Below, in pieces: positions 28,979-38,892 of a DNA stretch of 64,000 nucleotides. Numbering within the stretch: the first letter of the stretch is position 1; each line of letters begins with the position of its first letter. The DNA lies in assembly GCA_902619675.1 (NCBI GenBank), contig CACNFA010000001.1, positions 1-64,000 of the forward strand, written 5' to 3'. Source of the DNA: an uncultured Pelagibacteraceae bacterium. Its GTDB lineage: Bacteria > Pseudomonadota > Alphaproteobacteria > Pelagibacterales > Pelagibacteraceae. The notes beneath the pieces are model-generated. The model had not been told where the DNA came from. It did not search any database and worked only from the letters and a program-made list of their open reading frames with translations. The position numbers were made by a program, and so were the translations under genes.

Positions 28979-29509
28979 ATGATTATAACTTGTAATTGTG
29001 GTGAAAAAAAATTTACGCTTCCTGATAACTCGATTCCAGCATCTGGTAGATTGGTACAATGCGGTTTTTGTGGTTTAAAATGGAAACAATTTCCTGTAGG
29101 TGAAGTTACAAAACCTCAATCAATCTCAAGACTGCAAAAAGTAGCTTCGAAACCTCAACCGACAGAACAAAAAATACAAAAACCAAAAAATGTAAAAAAA
29201 ACTGCTCCAAAAAAACCAAGAGAAATCAGTTTATACTCACCCGAATATTTAGCAAAAAAACATGGGATTAAAATTAATGAAACAGAAACAACGAAAACTG
29301 CGAAAAAAACAGAAAAAAATAAAGTTTCTTTTGGTTTTTATAACTCTTTAATTGTATTTATAATTTTTATTATTGCTATTTCGCGAATTTTATATTTTTC
29401 ACAAAATTTTTTAATATCTCTTTTTCCAATGTCTGAATTTTATTTAAATTATTTTTTTGAAAGTATTAGAAATATCTTTGAGATCTGGAAAAATCTAATT
29501 ACGTATTAG
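28979..29509 (+). CDS. MJ0042-type zinc-ribbon protein with one membrane segment
   Basis: The 176-residue protein begins with a small zinc ribbon, CNCG at residues 5-8 and CGFCG at 28-32, in the MJ0042 style common at the N-terminus of alphaproteobacterial envelope proteins. A Lys/Pro/Thr-rich linker follows, then one strongly hydrophobic segment near residues 119-148. The overall form is cytoplasmic ribbon, linker, membrane anchor. The specific function is unknown. It runs plus-ward, divergent from the tRNAs, and its last 11 bp overlap the convergent fusion gene. Confidence 0.75.
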   Translation: MIITCNCGEKKFTLPDNSIPASGRLVQCGFCGLKWKQFPVGEVTKPQSISRLQKVASKPQPTEQKIQKPKNVKKTAPKKPREISLYSPEYLAKKHGIKINETETTKTAKKTEKNKVSFGFYNSLIVFIIFIIAISRILYFSQNFLISLFPMSEFYLNYFFESIRNIFEIWKNLITY

Positions 29510-32051
29510 ACTCTAAATCTTTAATATTAATTATATTATCAGATAGATTGTGATTATTTTTTTTAATATCATTGAAAAAATTCCATGCTAACACGATTAA
29601 AACATTATCTTTACTCTTTATTTTAGACTTGTTTTTTATTGGTATTCCTACACCGGGTATAAATTTATTGTGTTTTAATTTATTATCTTCAACAACATAA
29701 TCAATTTCATTTGATATACCGAAAAAATTCAAAGCAGTTGTAGCTTTAGCAGGCGCACCATATCCAATTACCAAATTATTTTGATCTTTTAATTTTTTTA
29801 AATTTCTTCTTACGTTCTGCCTTATCTCATAAACTTTTTCACCAAATGTTTGATATGTTTTAAATTTTTTTATGCCAAAGTTTTCTTCTTCCTTAAGCAT
29901 TTTTTTAACACTATTATCTATTTTTGCTTTTTTATCTTTTTTTATATAAACTCTTAATGATCCACCGTGAGTATTCACTCTTTCTGATTTTACAATTTTT
30001 GCATCGAATTGATTAAAGAAATTTACTAGTGATGTTAGCGACCAATAATTATAGTGTTCGTGGTAAATGTTATCAAAAGTTAAATCTTTCAAAGTATTCA
30101 TTAGATACTGAACTTCAATAATTATAACCCCTTTTTTTGCTAGTAATTTTAACATACAGTCAGCCATTTCTTTTAACTTATCAGAATGAGCAAATACATT
30201 TGATGCTAAAATTAAATCTGCATTTTTTTTAATCTTTGAAATATTTTTTTTCTCTAAAAACCCATTAAAAGTTTTAATCTTATTTTTATTTGCCAGTTTT
30301 GCTAAATTTTTTGCAGGTTCAATACCTTGAATTTTTTTGAAACCAGAATTTAAAAATGGCTTTAATGCTATACCATCATTACTTCCAACATCTATAATAT
30401 ATGATTTTTTTTTGTTTAATTTTAACTCTTTAATATATTTTTTAGCTGCATTTATAAAATGTTCTCTAAATACTTTTGATGTTGAAGAGGTATATAAATA
30501 ATTAGAAAACATTTTTTTTGGGTTAACTGAGACAGAAAGTTGACAATTATGGCATTTATTACAATAATTTAGTTCTAGAGGATATAAATCACATTTCTCA
30601 TTTTCATTATTAAGTAAATTATTAGCAAGTGGTTGGTAACCTAAAGATACTACTCTTTTTAAATCAGAATTTCCGCATGATCTACATTCAAACTTATAAC
30701 ATTCTAATAATAATTTTTTTTCTTTTTCATCTACAAAAACGTGCTTGATCGTATGTGTGATACCATAATTCTCGTGGTCTCTTTCTCCTCTTACTAAATT
30801 TAAAAATGTTGTGTCTTTTGTAAACACCATAGTATGAGCAACATTAGGTTTAATAACAGAGAGTTGCCCCTCATTAACGACTTGAGTAATTTTGGGCGCA
30901 TATGGATTCACAATATCTTGAAATATCTCTATAATTTGACCTTTAGTAAATAAACATTTTTGTTCTTGTTGAGGGTGATAATGATTGGCCCTAATTGTTC
31001 CTTTTTTTGAGTCTATTAATCCGATTAAGTTGATTGGCTCTGTTAATTCATGGTTACTAATTTTGCCTCTTTTATCAACAAACAGATTTTCCCCATCTTT
31101 TACATATTCCAAATCTTTTTTAATTTTTTGTTTTGACCATTTCTCAATCATTTCTTTAATATTTTGATCTAAATTATAAAGAAATTCAAAACCAGTTTTT
31201 TTTAACTTTTTATTTGATAATGAAAAACCTAAATTTGGAATTTCATCATTAGTTTCTTTTAAAGTTACTTTGGGATTATGTTTTTTACAAATTTCAGCTA
31301 CTTCTTTAACTGTTAATGTATCTTTTGTTAAATTAAAAATTGTTGATCGAATATCCTCTTTTTCCTCCATAAATTTAAAACATCTTGCCACATCAATCAG
31401 AGGGACAAGACTTTTAATTTGCCTTCCAGAGGCAAATAACTTTAAAGTACCATTTTGAGAAGCAATTTTAGAGAATAAATTTGGCATAATATCAATACGC
31501 ATCGAGTCAGTTGAGAAACCATATACAGACCCTAATCTTAAGATAATGTAATTTTTTCCAGACTCCTTTAGCTGTTTTTCATTAATAGCTTTTGAAGATG
31601 AGTAAGATAGAACTGGTTTTGTTAACTCATCTTCTGTAATATCTAGTTTTACTTCTTTTATCCCTTCATAAACAACGTGTGTTGAGGGAAAAATTATTTT
31701 ACATTTGTCACTTATGTTTTCTAAAATATTTTGAGTCCCTTCAACTCCCACAAGCCTTATTTTTTCATCCTTTAAATTATTAGAGTCACTTTTAGTTCTT
31801 GGAACGTCTGTAATACCTGCTAGATGATGAACTATATCCGCATCTTTAAAATGTTTTTCAACTAATTTATTATCTAGAATGTCGCCATGGATAAAATCTA
31901 TATTCCAATTTCTAAGTTGATTTACTCTTTCAGATATAAATCTATTATCAATAACAATTATGCTGTGATGCCAGCTGATACCTGAATAAATTTTACAAAG
32001 TTCGGTTCCAATATAGCCTAAACCTCCAGTTATAATGATTTTTTTTTTCAT
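29499..32051 (-). CDS. Trimodular fusion: NAD-dependent sugar epimerase, cupin, zinc-binding C-methyltransferase
   Basis: This 850-residue protein joins three enzyme-like modules. Residues 1-310 form an extended SDR epimerase/dehydratase with GGLGYIG at the start, a Ser/Thr in FPSTHVVY and YSSSK as the catalytic YxxxK. Residues 320-445 look like a sugar-nucleotide cupin (RANHYHPQQEQKCLFTKG and PNVAHTMVF). From about 450 it has the architecture of NovU/TylCIII-like sugar C-methyltransferases: four zinc Cys (CRSCG and CNKCHNC), the SAM motif IIDVGSNDG near 550, then HGGSLRVYI and YGAPAKATT. Probable role: making a branched, methylated nucleotide sugar for a surface glycan. The order of reactions and the sugar are inferred. 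Confidence 0.85.
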   Translation of the reverse strand: MKKKIIITGGLGYIGTELCKIYSGISWHHSIIVIDNRFISERVNQLRNWNIDFIHGDILDNKLVEKHFKDADIVHHLAGITDVPRTKSDSNNLKDEKIRLVGVEGTQNILENISDKCKIIFPSTHVVYEGIKEVKLDITEDELTKPVLSYSSSKAINEKQLKESGKNYIILRLGSVYGFSTDSMRIDIMPNLFSKIASQNGTLKLFASGRQIKSLVPLIDVARCFKFMEEKEDIRSTIFNLTKDTLTVKEVAEICKKHNPKVTLKETNDEIPNLGFSLSNKKLKKTGFEFLYNLDQNIKEMIEKWSKQKIKKDLEYVKDGENLFVDKRGKISNHELTEPINLIGLIDSKKGTIRANHYHPQQEQKCLFTKGQIIEIFQDIVNPYAPKITQVVNEGQLSVIKPNVAHTMVFTKDTTFLNLVRGERDHENYGITHTIKHVFVDEKEKKLLLECYKFECRSCGNSDLKRVVSLGYQPLANNLLNNENEKCDLYPLELNYCNKCHNCQLSVSVNPKKMFSNYLYTSSTSKVFREHFINAAKKYIKELKLNKKKSYIIDVGSNDGIALKPFLNSGFKKIQGIEPAKNLAKLANKNKIKTFNGFLEKKNISKIKKNADLILASNVFAHSDKLKEMADCMLKLLAKKGVIIIEVQYLMNTLKDLTFDNIYHEHYNYWSLTSLVNFFNQFDAKIVKSERVNTHGGSLRVYIKKDKKAKIDNSVKKMLKEEENFGIKKFKTYQTFGEKVYEIRQNVRRNLKKLKDQNNLVIGYGAPAKATTALNFFGISNEIDYVVEDNKLKHNKFIPGVGIPIKNKSKIKSKDNVLIVLAWNFFNDIKKNNHNLSDNIINIKDLESNT

Positions 32052-32103
32052 AAGATTTTAATTAACATTTACTTATATTATATTTTATTATAACTCAAAT
32101 ATC

Positions 32104-32994
32104 ATGAATATATATGATTGCTTTATGTATTTTGATGAAGATTTACTTTTAGATTTAAGGCTAAATTATTTGGATAAATACGTAAAAAAATTTGTAATTA
32201 CCGAAGCTACTTATACCCATAATGGTAGTAAAAAAAAATTAAAATTTAATATTAATAATTTCAAGAAATTTAAGGATAAAATTACTTATATAATTGTTGA
32301 TGAACAGCCCAAAAATATCATGAATTTAGTAGATGGTGAGTCAAAACTAAAAAGAGGTGAAAAATTAATTCTTAATGGAATGGCTAGAGATTATTTTCAA
32401 AGAGAAAATTTAAGAAAAGGATTAAATAATGCTTCTGATGAAGATTTAGTTTTGATTAGTGATCTCGACGAAATTCCTAACATAAAAAATATAGATTTTT
32501 CGAAGATAAAAAATAATATTCTAATATTTCAGCAAAAAATGTTTTATTATAAGCTTAATTTATTTTACAATGATTTCATTTGGCAGGGTACTAAAGGGGT
32601 AAAAAAAAAATATTTTGTATCGCCTCAATGGTTAAGAAATATTAAAGGTAAAAATTATTCCTCCTGGAGAATAGACACTTGGTTTTCAAAAAAGAAGTAC
32701 TCAAATTTATTTTTTATTGATGATGGTGGATGGCATTTTACCTGTCTTAGAACACCAGAAGAACTTGAAAAGAAACTGCTTAATTTTGCTCATCATTACG
32801 AATTTGAAGAAAGCGGCTTAAAAATTAATGATTTAAAAAAATTAATTGATGAAAAAAGAGTAATGTATGATCACAACGTTGATCAAAAGGGATATAAGTG
32901 GTCTGGAAAATCTGTCTTAAGAAAAATTGATGTTAGTCAACTTCCTGACTACGTTGTATCAAATAAAGATAAGTATAAAGATTGGTTAGATTAA
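32104..32994 (+). CDS. Glycosyltransferase family 17-like protein
   Basis: The 296-residue protein begins YDCFMYFDEDLLLDLRLNYLDKYV followed by FVITEATYTHNGSKK (each read in parts). This is the characteristic opening of family 17 transferases, named for the eukaryotic beta-1,4-mannosyl N-acetylglucosaminyltransferase. An SDLDEIPN motif near residue 120 supplies the DxD-like metal site, and DDGGWHFTCL follows near residue 206. It is divergent from the fusion gene with 52 bp between starts and ends 3 bp from the convergent lon gene. Together with the fusion it suggests a small surface-glycan module; donor and acceptor are unknown. Confidence 0.85.
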   Translation: MNIYDCFMYFDEDLLLDLRLNYLDKYVKKFVITEATYTHNGSKKKLKFNINNFKKFKDKITYIIVDEQPKNIMNLVDGESKLKRGEKLILNGMARDYFQRENLRKGLNNASDEDLVLISDLDEIPNIKNIDFSKIKNNILIFQQKMFYYKLNLFYNDFIWQGTKGVKKKYFVSPQWLRNIKGKNYSSWRIDTWFSKKKYSNLFFIDDGGWHFTCLRTPEELEKKLLNFAHHYEFEESGLKINDLKKLIDEKRVMYDHNVDQKGYKWSGKSVLRKIDVSQLPDYVVSNKDKYKDWLD

Positions 32995-32997
32995 TCG

Positions 32998-35382
32998 CTA
33001 ATGAGTACTTATTTCCTCTTTAGTGCCACCTTTTTTTGTTATTTGGTTTACATCAACCCACTCTACTCTTTTAAGAGGTTTTGTTAGAGCCACTTTTAAA
33101 ACTTCATCAACGTTTTTAACTGGAATTATTTCCATTGATTTCAAAATAGTTTTTGGTACCTCTACAAGGTCTTTCTCATTTTCAATAGGTATTAAAACTT
33201 TCTTTATACCAGCTCTGTGTGCAGCCAAAAGTTTTTCTTTTAGACCTCCAATAGGCAACACTAAACCTCTTAAAGTAATTTCACCAGTCATAGCAACATT
33301 TTTGTTTACTGGTATCTCTGTTAAAGCAGAAATTATTGATGTTACCATTCCAATTCCTGCAGAAGGTCCGTCTTTTGGGGTTGCACCTTCTGGAACATGA
33401 ATATGAAAATCTTTTTTATCAAATACAGGAGGAATTACTCCATAGTCTAAGCTTTTCGATCTAATATACGACTTAGCTGCTTTAACTGACTCTTGCATGA
33501 CATCACCAAGCTTACCTGTAATTTGCATCTTGCCCTTACCAGGCATTACCACAGACTCAATTTTTAAAATTTCTCCTCCAACTTCGGTCCAAGCTAATCC
33601 AGTAACAACTCCAACACGATTTTCCTCTTCAATCTCACCATAATTAAATTTTTGTACTCCAAGTAAATCTTTTAAGTCTTTTTGATTAATTGGGTTGTTC
33701 ACTTTTTCCTTGTTATCTATTTTTTTAACCAACTTTCTTGCAATTTTTGAAATTTCTCTTTCAAGATTTCTTACGCCTGACTCTCTTGTATAATGTCTAA
33801 TAATTTTTCTATTAATATCTTCATCAATACTCCATTCTTCTTTTTTAAGACCATTATTTTTACTTTGATTGGGTATTAAAAATTTTTGAGAAATATTGAC
33901 TTTCTCATCCTCTGTATATCCTGATAATCTTATTACTTCCATTCTATCTAATAATGGAGGCAGTATGTTTAATGTGTTGGCAGTTGTTACAAACATAACA
34001 TCAGATAGATCATAATCAACTTCAAGATAATGATCATTAAATTCTTTATTTTGTTCTGGATCTAAAGCCTCCAATAAAGCTGAGGAAGGATCTCCTCTAT
34101 AATCATTGCCGACTTTATCTATTTCATCTAATAGAAAAAGTGGATTTTTTGTTCCAGCTTTTTTCATCATTTGAATTATTTTTCCAGGTAATGATCCGAT
34201 ATAAGTTCTTCTATGACCTCTAATTTCAGCCTCATCTCTTATACCTCCTAAAGAAATCCGTATAAATTTTCTATTAGTTGCTTTAGCAATTGATTTTCCT
34301 AAAGAAGTTTTACCAACTCCTGGTGGGCCAACAAGACACAATATTGGTCCTTTCATTTTTTGTATTCTTTTTTGAACTGCTAAAAATTCAATAATTCTCT
34401 CCTTTACTTTTTCTAAACCATAGTGATCCTCATCAAGAATTTTTTGGGCGTTTTTTAAATCTGTATTAATTTTTGATTTATTAGACCAGGGTAGCTCCGT
34501 CATCCAATCAAGGTAATTTCTTACGACTGTAGCCTCTGCGGACATAGGGCTCATAGATTTCAATTTTTTTAACTCAGATAAACATTTTTCTTTAGCAAAT
34601 TTTGGCATTTTGGCTTCGGTTATTGCTTTAGATAAGTTAGTCAACTCATCTTTGCCTTCATCTATTTCTCCAAGTTCCTTTTGAATTGCTTTTAATTGTT
34701 CGTTTAAATAGTACTCTCTTTGTGTTTTTTCCATTTGATTTTTAACTCTTCCACGAATTTTTTTCTCTACAGACAGTACACTTGTTTCTTTTTCAATAAT
34801 CCCGTGTATTTTTTCTAATCTTTTTTTTAGATCTATTATCTCTAATAATTCTTGTTTTTCAAAAATTTGAATGTTTAAATTTGCAGATAAGTTATTAGAG
34901 ATTTGCGATGCATTTTTTAAATGTTTAATGTTTCCAGATCCCTCGTTTAAATCTTTTTTACTGAGGACTTGCAATCTATCAAATTTTTTTATCAATCCTA
35001 GAGCTAGTTGATCAAGTTCAGCTGAGACATTTTGATCTTCAACAGTCTCAACTTCGCAAGTTAAATATTTTTCACTATTTTCATTATGTTTGACAATTTT
35101 TACTCTTTTTTCTCCCTCAACTAATACCTTTACTGTGCCGTCAGGTAGTTTTAGAAGTTGAAGAACTTTACTCAAACACCCGAATTGATAGAGATCTTTA
35201 CTATTTGGATCGTCAATTTCAGAATTTTTTTGAGTGACAAGAACAATTGATTTGTCAGATTTCATTACCTCTTGTAATGCTTTAATTGACTTTTCTCTTC
35301 CCACAAAAAGTGGGACTACCATTGATGGAAATATCACAATATCTCTAAGTGGTAATAATGGTTTAAGATAAGTTGTTTTCAT
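32998..35382 (-). CDS. lon: ATP-dependent protease La (Lon)
   Basis: Lon degrades misfolded and regulatory proteins. The 794-residue protein has the N-terminal LON substrate domain ([23 protein letters not shown]), a coiled-coil region and AAA+ Walker A GPPGVGKT near residue 350 with FLLDEIDK. The serine protease domain has the catalytic Ser in [11 protein letters not shown] (about 673) and the Lys in [10 protein letters not shown] (about 715). Length and motifs are standard LonA. It follows clpX after 50 bp that contain a heat-shock-like promoter candidate. Confidence 0.97.
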   Translation of the reverse strand: MKTTYLKPLLPLRDIVIFPSMVVPLFVGREKSIKALQEVMKSDKSIVLVTQKNSEIDDPNSKDLYQFGCLSKVLQLLKLPDGTVKVLVEGEKRVKIVKHNENSEKYLTCEVETVEDQNVSAELDQLALGLIKKFDRLQVLSKKDLNEGSGNIKHLKNASQISNNLSANLNIQIFEKQELLEIIDLKKRLEKIHGIIEKETSVLSVEKKIRGRVKNQMEKTQREYYLNEQLKAIQKELGEIDEGKDELTNLSKAITEAKMPKFAKEKCLSELKKLKSMSPMSAEATVVRNYLDWMTELPWSNKSKINTDLKNAQKILDEDHYGLEKVKERIIEFLAVQKRIQKMKGPILCLVGPPGVGKTSLGKSIAKATNRKFIRISLGGIRDEAEIRGHRRTYIGSLPGKIIQMMKKAGTKNPLFLLDEIDKVGNDYRGDPSSALLEALDPEQNKEFNDHYLEVDYDLSDVMFVTTANTLNILPPLLDRMEVIRLSGYTEDEKVNISQKFLIPNQSKNNGLKKEEWSIDEDINRKIIRHYTRESGVRNLEREISKIARKLVKKIDNKEKVNNPINQKDLKDLLGVQKFNYGEIEEENRVGVVTGLAWTEVGGEILKIESVVMPGKGKMQITGKLGDVMQESVKAAKSYIRSKSLDYGVIPPVFDKKDFHIHVPEGATPKDGPSAGIGMVTSIISALTEIPVNKNVAMTGEITLRGLVLPIGGLKEKLLAAHRAGIKKVLIPIENEKDLVEVPKTILKSMEIIPVKNVDEVLKVALTKPLKRVEWVDVNQITKKGGTKEEISTH

Positions 35383-35390
35383 TAACTATT

Positions 35391-35419
35391 AATATCGCAA
35401 TTAATACAGTAATTTCAAG
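35391..35419 (-). promoter_or_regulatory. Candidate heat-shock (sigma-32-like) promoter for lon
   Basis: In the minus sense CTTGAAA (35419-35413) resembles the sigma-32 -35 element, and CGATATT (35397-35391) lies 18 bp after CTTG as a -10-like element. Initiation would be only a few bases before the lon ATG at 35382, giving a nearly leaderless message. lon is a classic heat-shock gene, which makes the match plausible. The -10 resemblance is weak. Confidence 0.3.
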
Positions 35420-35432
35420 AAACAAATTTAAT

Positions 35433-36686
35433 CTATGCTACAGATGTTGATGTTTTTTTACCATATGTGACAATGGGTTCTGAATTGCCTTTGACTGCAG
35501 AACTGTCGACAGTAACTTTTTCCACATTTTCCATATCAGGCAATTCAAACATCGTTTTTAGAAGAATATTTTCCAATATAGATCTTAAACCTCTTGCTCC
35601 AGTTTTTTTAGCAATAGCCTTTTTAGCAATTTCTGTAATTGCATCATCTTTAAATTCAAGAACTACATTTTCAAATTCAAATAATCTTTGATATTGTTTT
35701 ATTAGAGAATTTTTTGGTTCTTTTAATATTTTTATTAATGAGCTTTCATCTAAATCATCTAAAGTTGCGATAATAGGCATCCTACCAATAAATTCAGGTA
35801 TTAATCCATATTTTATCAAATCTTCAGGTTCTAACATTTTCATAATTTCAGAGAGAGGTTGTTCCTTATAATTTTTTACATTTGCTCCAAATCCAATTGA
35901 ATTTCCTTTCCCTCTGTTATCAATTAATTTATCTAAGCCTGCGAAAGCTCCACCACAAATAAACAAAATGTTTGTGGTATCTACCTGTAAAAATTCTTGT
36001 TGAGGATGTTTCCTGCCACCCTGAGGAGGCACGCTTGCAATTGTTCCCTCCATAATCTTTAATAACGCTTGTTGAACTCCCTCACCTGAAACATCTCTTG
36101 TTATAGATGGGTTTTCAGATTTTCTACTTATTTTATCTACCTCGTCGATATACACGATACCCCTTTGCGCTTTTTCGACATTATAATCAGCCGATTGAAG
36201 TAATTTAAGAATAATATTTTCAACGTCCTCACCAACATATCCAGCTTCAGTTAAAGTTGTTGCATCAGCCATAGTAAAAGGGACATCTAATATTCTAGCT
36301 AGTGTTTGTGCCAAAAGAGTTTTTCCACATCCAGTAGGCCCAACTAATAAAATATTCGATTTAGAAAGTTCTACATCTTTATTATTTTTTGTTTCATGGT
36401 TTAATCTTTTATAATGATTATGAACTGCTACAGACAAAATTTCTTTAGCAAGTTTTTGGCCAATCACATAATCATCGAGCACATTGCATATTTCTTTAGG
36501 GGATGGAACTCCGTCTTGATGTTTTACTAGAGAACTTTTGTTTTCCTCTTTTATGATATCCATACATAACTCTACACACTCATCACAAATAAAAACTGTT
36601 GGACCAGCAATAAGTTTTCTAACTTCGTGCTGGCTTTTTCCGCAAAATGAACAATAAAGTATGTTTTTGTTATTTTTTTCTGACAT
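35433..36686 (-). CDS. clpX: ClpXP protease ATP-binding subunit ClpX
   Basis: ClpX unfolds substrates and feeds them to ClpP. The 417-residue protein has the N-terminal zinc finger with Cys12, Cys15, Cys34 and Cys37 (CSFC and CDEC), Walker A GPTGCGKT near residue 119 and Walker B VYIDEVDK. It also has the pore loop GYVGEDVE and the ClpP-docking loop region in [12 protein letters not shown]. All expected elements are present. It lies 79 bp downstream of clpP, with a promoter candidate between. Confidence 0.97.
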   Translation of the reverse strand: MSEKNNKNILYCSFCGKSQHEVRKLIAGPTVFICDECVELCMDIIKEENKSSLVKHQDGVPSPKEICNVLDDYVIGQKLAKEILSVAVHNHYKRLNHETKNNKDVELSKSNILLVGPTGCGKTLLAQTLARILDVPFTMADATTLTEAGYVGEDVENIILKLLQSADYNVEKAQRGIVYIDEVDKISRKSENPSITRDVSGEGVQQALLKIMEGTIASVPPQGGRKHPQQEFLQVDTTNILFICGGAFAGLDKLIDNRGKGNSIGFGANVKNYKEQPLSEIMKMLEPEDLIKYGLIPEFIGRMPIIATLDDLDESSLIKILKEPKNSLIKQYQRLFEFENVVLEFKDDAITEIAKKAIAKKTGARGLRSILENILLKTMFELPDMENVEKVTVDSSAVKGNSEPIVTYGKKTSTSVA

Positions 36687-36702
36687 AACGAATCAATAGT
36701 CT

Positions 36703-36732
36703 ATAATATAATCTCAAATAATTGCTTATCAA
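36703..36732 (-). promoter_or_regulatory. Candidate sigma-70 promoter for clpX
   Basis: On the minus strand TTGATA (36732-36727) is followed after 18 bp by TATTAT (36708-36703), which is itself embedded in TATATTATAG. It lies about 17 bp upstream of the clpX ATG. This would allow clpX to be expressed separately from tig-clpP. The evidence is sequence resemblance only. Confidence 0.45.
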
Positions 36733-36765
36733 GTTGAAGTTGTACTAACTGCTATATCTTGTGCT

Positions 36766-37377
36766 TTATTTCCTTTTTTCCACAACAGAGTCTATAAGCC
36801 CAAATTTTTTGGCTTCCTCTGCGGTCATAAAGTTATCTCTTTCTAAAGCTATCGAAATTTCGTTTATGGATTTACCTGTATGCTTAGAATAAATCTTATT
36901 CAACCTTTCTTTTAATAACAAGATTTCTTTTGCATGAATTTGAATATCTGTTGCTTGGCCTTGAAATCCAGCTGACGGCTGATGGACCATAATTCTAGAA
37001 TTAGGTAAAGAATATCTTTTTCCTTTTTCACCAGCAGCTAATAAAAAAGAGCCCATAGAAGAAGCTTGACCAATACATAAAGTAGATACAGGAGAATTAA
37101 TATATTGCATTGTATCATATATACCTAGGCCTGCTGTCACTAAACCACCCGGGCTGTTAATATAAAAATTTATTTCTTTATTAGGGTTCTCAGACTCTAA
37201 AAACAATAGTTGGGCTGTAACTAATGAGGCAACCGCGTCATTAACTGGACCTACTAAAAAAACTATTCTCTCTTTTAATAGCCTTGAGTAAATGTCGTAA
37301 GCTCTCTCGCCCTTGCTTGTCTGTTCCACAACCATAGGAATTAGACTATTCATTTTTTCTTCAAAATCGCGACTCAT
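36766..37377 (-). CDS. clpP: ATP-dependent Clp protease proteolytic subunit
   Basis: ClpP is the serine peptidase barrel partnered by ClpX. The 203-residue protein has the catalytic Ser107 in GQASSMGS and His132 in [13 protein letters not shown]. It also has the YINSPGG block near residue 72 and the C-terminal [18 protein letters not shown] that supplies the Asp and hydrophobic groove. Its length is standard. It follows tig by about 20 bp; tig-clpP-clpX-lon is a conserved order across proteobacteria. Confidence 0.97.
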   Translation of the reverse strand: MSRDFEEKMNSLIPMVVEQTSKGERAYDIYSRLLKERIVFLVGPVNDAVASLVTAQLLFLESENPNKEINFYINSPGGLVTAGLGIYDTMQYINSPVSTLCIGQASSMGSFLLAAGEKGKRYSLPNSRIMVHQPSAGFQGQATDIQIHAKEILLLKERLNKIYSKHTGKSINEISIALERDNFMTAEEAKKFGLIDSVVEKRK

Positions 37378-37398
37378 ATTTGTTTATACAACTATTGA

Positions 37399-38772
37399 TT
37401 ACTTTTTACTAATTTTTTTTGGTTTAGTTTTTTGTCTCTCGGAAGATTTAGGTTTTAAATTCTGGTTATTTTCTATATTTGGTTTATTAAAATCAGCAAT
37501 TATTTTTTCTGCCTCTTTAGTTTCTATTTCTTTAGAATTAATTTTAATTTTTGTTTTAATTAAATTAATAATTTTTTCCTCATATAACGAGCCTTTCAAG
37601 CTTTGAGTAGCACTAGGGTTTTTTTTGTAATAATCTAGGATCATTTTTTCTTGTCCAGGCATACCTTTAATTTGCTTTTGAATCTCTGCCTGGATCTCCT
37701 CATTTGAAATTTTTAAATTATTTTTTTCCCCAATTTCATTTAAAATTAGTCCAAGTTTTATTCTCGATTTAGCAATTTTTTCATTTTTTTCTTTATATTT
37801 TTCTCTATCTTCAGGTTTTAAATTTCTTGTCATTAAATCAATTTCTTGTTCAATTAAATTTATTGGTAGATCTAATACATAATTTTTCTCTATTTGGTCC
37901 AAAATTTCTTTTTTTGTAATTGAACTTAAAGCTTGAGAATATTGACTTGAAATTTGTTTTTCTACTAAAGATTTAAGATCAGAAAGATCTTTAGCACCCA
38001 TCATTTTTGCAAAGTTATCATCAATAATGCTTTTTTTAGATTTTTTAAGACTTAAAATTTTACATTCAAAAATCGTTTTTTTATTAGCTAATTCTTTTTT
38101 GGGATGGTTTGCAGGTAAAATTGCATTGACAATCTTTATTTCTCCTTTTTTTACTCCAACTAATTGTTCATCAAATCCTTTTAAAAACAGATCTTTTCCT
38201 AGCTCTATTTGAACTTTTTTTCCCTCGCTTCCATCAAATTTACTTCCATCGATAGTAGCAGAATAATCAAAAGTTACTTGATCACCGATAATTGATTTTT
38301 CATTATCTTTTTTATCTTCGAACTGCTTATTTTGCTCAGAAATTTCTTTTAGTTTATTTTCAATTATTTTTTTTTCAATCTTTATCTTGTATTCGTTTGC
38401 TTTAAATTTGTTTAAGGGTTTTAGTTCAATATTCGGCAAACAATCTATTTGTAATTCATAATTTAGATCTTTACCCTCGCCAAATTGTTTTAAATCTATT
38501 TTGGGTTGACCTGCTATTTTTAATTTTTTTTCTGAGATAGCTTTATTTGAGGTCTCTCTTAAAACTTTATCTATCACTTCTCCATAAATTGATTTTCCAA
38601 ATTGACTTTTTATAACTGATGGAGGAACCTTTCCAGGTCTAAAACCTCTAATAGCTACTTCTTTTTGTAGCTCTGAAAGTCTTTCGTCTATTTTTTGTTG
38701 AATTGTTTTTTTATCAACTACAATTGTCAAGGTAGTTCTTAAGCCTCTTTTTTTTTGAACTTCAATTTTCAT
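37399..38772 (-). CDS. tig: Trigger factor
   Basis: Trigger factor is the ribosome-bound chaperone and peptidyl-prolyl isomerase. With the start at 38772 the protein is 457 residues and begins MKIEVQKKRGLRTTLTI, as in the family. It contains the ribosome-docking loop GFRPGKVPPSVIKSQFG, an FKBP-like domain (VTFDYSATIDGSKFDGSEG) and a Lys-rich C-terminus. A longer frame starting at 38823 would run through the tRNA-Leu gene and is rejected. The ATG is only 9 bp from the 3' CCA of that tRNA, leaving no room for an ordinary leader if the tRNA is cleaved out. Confidence 0.95.
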   Translation of the reverse strand: MKIEVQKKRGLRTTLTIVVDKKTIQQKIDERLSELQKEVAIRGFRPGKVPPSVIKSQFGKSIYGEVIDKVLRETSNKAISEKKLKIAGQPKIDLKQFGEGKDLNYELQIDCLPNIELKPLNKFKANEYKIKIEKKIIENKLKEISEQNKQFEDKKDNEKSIIGDQVTFDYSATIDGSKFDGSEGKKVQIELGKDLFLKGFDEQLVGVKKGEIKIVNAILPANHPKKELANKKTIFECKILSLKKSKKSIIDDNFAKMMGAKDLSDLKSLVEKQISSQYSQALSSITKKEILDQIEKNYVLDLPINLIEQEIDLMTRNLKPEDREKYKEKNEKIAKSRIKLGLILNEIGEKNNLKISNEEIQAEIQKQIKGMPGQEKMILDYYKKNPSATQSLKGSLYEEKIINLIKTKIKINSKEIETKEAEKIIADFNKPNIENNQNLKPKSSERQKTKPKKISKK

Positions 38773-38781
38773 ATTTATTTT

Positions 38782-38866
38782 TGGTGGGCAAGAAGAGACT
38801 CGAACTCTTAAGCCTTGCGGCACTGGTTTCTAAGACCAGCGCGTATACCAATTCCGCCACTTGCCC
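38782..38866 (-). tRNA. tRNA-Leu (anticodon TAG)
   Basis: This is an 85-nt class II tRNA on the minus strand. The acceptor GGGCAAG pairs with CTTGCCC, and the D arm is GTGGCGGAATTGGTA. The anticodon stem CTGGT/ACCAG frames CTTAGAA, giving anticodon TAG, and a long variable arm TGCCGCAAGGCT follows. The T arm is GAGTTCGAGTCTC, and CCA is encoded. It sits between the sugar-phosphate transferase gene and tig, both on the same strand. Confidence 0.96.
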
Positions 38867-38892
38867 AATTAATCGTTGTTTTATATATCAAT

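Noticed and set aside
38773-38823. N-terminal extension of trigger factor starting at 38823
   Set aside because: The extra 17 codons translate the tRNA-Leu gene; the family N-terminus begins at the ATG at 38772.
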